Shown: positions 6,718 through 8,083 of the stretch, piece by piece
How positions within the stretch are numbered: the stretch's first letter is position 1
How the letters are laid out: each line of letters opens with the position of its first letter
Source: Acetobacteraceae bacterium
GTDB lineage: Bacteria > Pseudomonadota > Alphaproteobacteria > Acetobacterales > Acetobacteraceae
Assembly: GCA_019689515.1 (NCBI GenBank)
Contig: JADGHI010000153.1
Location: 1 to 8,083 of the forward strand
DNA: 8,083 bases
Direction: 5' to 3'
The notes under the pieces: generated by a model
What the model was told of the DNA's origin: nothing
Database searches by the model: none
Seen by the model: only the letters and a program-made list of their open reading frames with translations
Program-made: the position numbers and the translations under genes

Positions 6718-6746
6718 GCCGCCCGGTCACCTTGCCGCCGGGCGGC
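6718..6746 (+). terminator. GC-rich hairpin between the LivK-like and M20 genes
   Basis: A perfect 9-bp stem, GCCGCCCGG (6718-6726) with CCGGGCGGC (6738-6746) around an 11-base loop, begins 8 bases after the LivK-like stop codon. It is followed by TTCG rather than a T-run, so it is at best a weak intrinsic terminator. It may instead protect the 3' end of the binding-protein message or lower expression of the downstream hydrolase within an operon, as hairpins after binding-protein genes often do. Confidence 0.4.
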
Positions 6747-6798
6747 TTCGCCGGTCTAGTGGGCCCGGACGAGGACGAAACTGAGGGAGGCCCGACCC

Positions 6799-8022
6799 AT
6801 GGAGGACCGACGACGCAGCGCGACGATGGCCAGGATCGAGCGCCATCTGCCCGAACTGGTCGCGTTGCGGCGCGACATTCACGCCCATCCCGAACTGGGC
6901 ATGGAGGAGACACGCACCGCCGCGCTGGTCGCCGACCGGCTGCGCCGCTGGGGCATCGAGACGACGGAGGGCGTCGGCCGGACCGGCGTCGTCGGCACGC
7001 TGCGGGGGCGGCGGCCGGGGCAGGGCGCGATCGCGCTGCGCGCCGACATGGACGCCCTCGCCCTGACCGAGCGGACCGGCCTGCCCTACGCCTCCGCCAA
7101 TGCCGGCCGCATGCATGCCTGCGGCCATGACGGCCATACCGCCATGCTGCTCGGCGCCGCGCGGGTGCTGGCCGAGGACCCGGACTTTGCCGGCACCGTG
7201 CACTTCGTCTTCCAGCCCGCCGAGGAGGGCCGCGGCGGCGCGAAGGCCATGCTGGACGACGGCCTGTTCGAGCGCTTCCCTTGCGACGCGGTGTACGGCC
7301 TGCACAACATGCCGGGCCTCCCCGTCGGCCACTTCGCGATACGCAAGGGGCCGATGATGGCCGGATCGGGGCGGTGGACGGTGACCTTCCGCGGCACCGG
7401 CGGGCATGGGGGCAACTCGCCGCACAGCGCGACCGACCTTGCCGTGGCGCAGGCGTTCTTCGTGCAGGCGCTGCAGGGCATCGTCAGCCGCAACGTGCCG
7501 GCCCTCGAATCGGTGGTGATCAGCGTCGGCCATATCGCCGGCGGCTCGGCCGAGGCGCTCAACGTGATGCCTTCCGAGCTGGTGGTGGGCGGCACGATGC
7601 GGGCCTTCAACGCGCCGATGCAGGCGCTGGTGGAGCGGCGCATCCGTGAACTGGCCGACCTCTCGGCCGCGATGCAGGGGGCGAGCGCCGAGACGAAGCT
7701 CTGGTGGAACGCGGTGCCGCTGGTCAACCACAGCCCGCAGACCGAAGCCGCCCTTTCCGCGGCGCGACAGGTCGCCGGGGAGGAGGGCGTGGAGCCCGAG
7801 ACGGCGCCGGTCACGGGCGGCGAGGACTTCGCCTACATGCTGCAGGCCAAGCCGGGCGCCTTCGTGTTCCTCGGCAACGGCACCGCCGCCGAGCGCGGCG
7901 GCGTCTGCCACGACCTGCATTCGCCGCTCTACGACTTCAACGACGCGGCGCTTCCGCACGGCGTCGCCTACTGGGTCACGCTGGTGCAGCAGGAGCTGGG
8001 CGGTACGTCCTCAGACGCCTGA
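6799..8022 (+). CDS. M20 family metallo-amidohydrolase (hippurate hydrolase/aminoacylase-like)
   Basis: This 407-residue cytoplasmic dinuclear metal hydrolase belongs to the M20D group (HipO, N-acyl-amino-acid and IAA-amino-acid hydrolases), which cleaves an amide between an acyl group and an amino acid. It has the family's usual length and all key motifs: 'RRDIHAHPELGMEE', 'LRADMDAL', 'ACGHDGHTAMLLGAA' with metal ligands Cys108 and His110, 'FQPAEEG' with Glu142/Glu143 (general base and ligand), 'GLHNMPGLPVG' with His169, the lid-domain 'GTGGHGGNSPH', 'GGEDFAYML' and 'LHSPLYDFND' with His374. No residue expected for activity is missing. The start at 6799 is backed by GGGAGG ending 8 bases upstream; an ATG at 6826 has no such site. 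There is no signal peptide. It probably acts on a compound taken up with help of the upstream LivK-like protein. The exact substrate cannot be assigned, as this family is promiscuous and poorly predicted by sequence. Confidence 0.93.
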   Translation: MEDRRRSATMARIERHLPELVALRRDIHAHPELGMEETRTAALVADRLRRWGIETTEGVGRTGVVGTLRGRRPGQGAIALRADMDALALTERTGLPYASANAGRMHACGHDGHTAMLLGAARVLAEDPDFAGTVHFVFQPAEEGRGGAKAMLDDGLFERFPCDAVYGLHNMPGLPVGHFAIRKGPMMAGSGRWTVTFRGTGGHGGNSPHSATDLAVAQAFFVQALQGIVSRNVPALESVVISVGHIAGGSAEALNVMPSELVVGGTMRAFNAPMQALVERRIRELADLSAAMQGASAETKLWWNAVPLVNHSPQTEAALSAARQVAGEEGVEPETAPVTGGEDFAYMLQAKPGAFVFLGNGTAAERGGVCHDLHSPLYDFNDAALPHGVAYWVTLVQQELGGTSSDA

Positions 8023-8028
8023 CGCAGC

Positions 8029-8069
8029 GAGCGGGCGACCCTCCGCCCCCGCCCCGGGGTCGCCCGCTC
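8029..8069 (+). terminator. Perfect 13-bp hairpin after the M20 hydrolase gene
   Basis: GAGCGGGCGACCC (8029-8041) pairs without mismatch with GGGTCGCCCGCTC (8057-8069) around a 15-base C-rich loop, starting 6 bases after the stop codon. Its position and strength fit a transcription terminator for the LivK-like/M20 unit. It has no following T-tract (the sequence continues CGCGCCG), so it may need Rho, or act only as a 3' stabiliser, which is common in very GC-rich genomes. The window ends 14 bases further on. Confidence 0.55.
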
Positions 8070-8083
8070 CGCGCCGTCGAGGG

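Noticed and set aside
3923..6913. A 996-codon open frame on the minus strand
   Set aside because: Only its last third (from about 4963-5095) is the real hydrolase. The upstream part is antisense to the LivK-like gene, is Arg/His/Pro-rich, and exists because stop codons are rare in GC-rich DNA.
6727..7959. A 410-codon minus-strand frame opposite the M20 hydrolase
   Set aside because: It is low-complexity His/Arg/Ala-rich antisense sequence; the plus strand holds all catalytic motifs of the M20 family.

Overview
This window looks like a piece of the chromosome of a very GC-rich alphaproteobacterium. My best guess is the Acetobacteraceae (Roseomonas-like), judged from the GC content (about 70% by eye), the Tat/Sec-exported ABC solute-binding proteins with GGGAGGAAAC ribosome binding sites, and protein sequence flavour. 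No marker gene confirms the taxon. There are no RNA genes, CRISPR arrays, insertion sequences or phage genes. The long open frames on the strand opposite each gene are GC-driven shadows.

Left edge (1-466, + strand): the C-terminal end of an asparagine synthase family protein, cut by the window edge. It converges, with a 30-base gap, on a minus-strand block. In transcription order that block reads: an exported dienelactone-hydrolase-family protein (3923-4963), an apparent remnant of a PAS/receiver hybrid sensor kinase (3420-3926), a Tat-exported family 1 solute-binding protein (2309-3379), and a fused two-domain ABC permease of the FbpB type (497-2263). The last two form a binding-protein/permease operon of an iron(III)/polyamine/phosphonate-type importer. 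No ATPase gene is present in the window. A candidate promoter (TTGACA-N16-GGCAAT) and a 9-base tandem repeat lie just upstream of the binding-protein gene.

Middle (4964-5461): a non-coding divergent intergenic region of about 500 bases.

Right side (+ strand): a LivK-like branched-chain amino acid family binding protein (5462-6709), then after a GC-rich hairpin an M20 family amidohydrolase (6799-8022), closed by a perfect 13-bp hairpin (8029-8069). The binding protein has no LivHMGF partners here. Together with the amidohydrolase it suggests capture and cytoplasmic hydrolysis of an N-acyl amino acid or similar amide, which is inference.

I found no convincing previously undescribed system. 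The points most worth checking are an in-frame deletion relic that joins part of a PAS domain to the end of a receiver domain, a 47-base stretch lacking any A or T inside the LivK-like gene where the conserved first helix is replaced by Gly/Pro (possible sequencing artefact), and the promoter/repeat arrangement ahead of the ABC operon.
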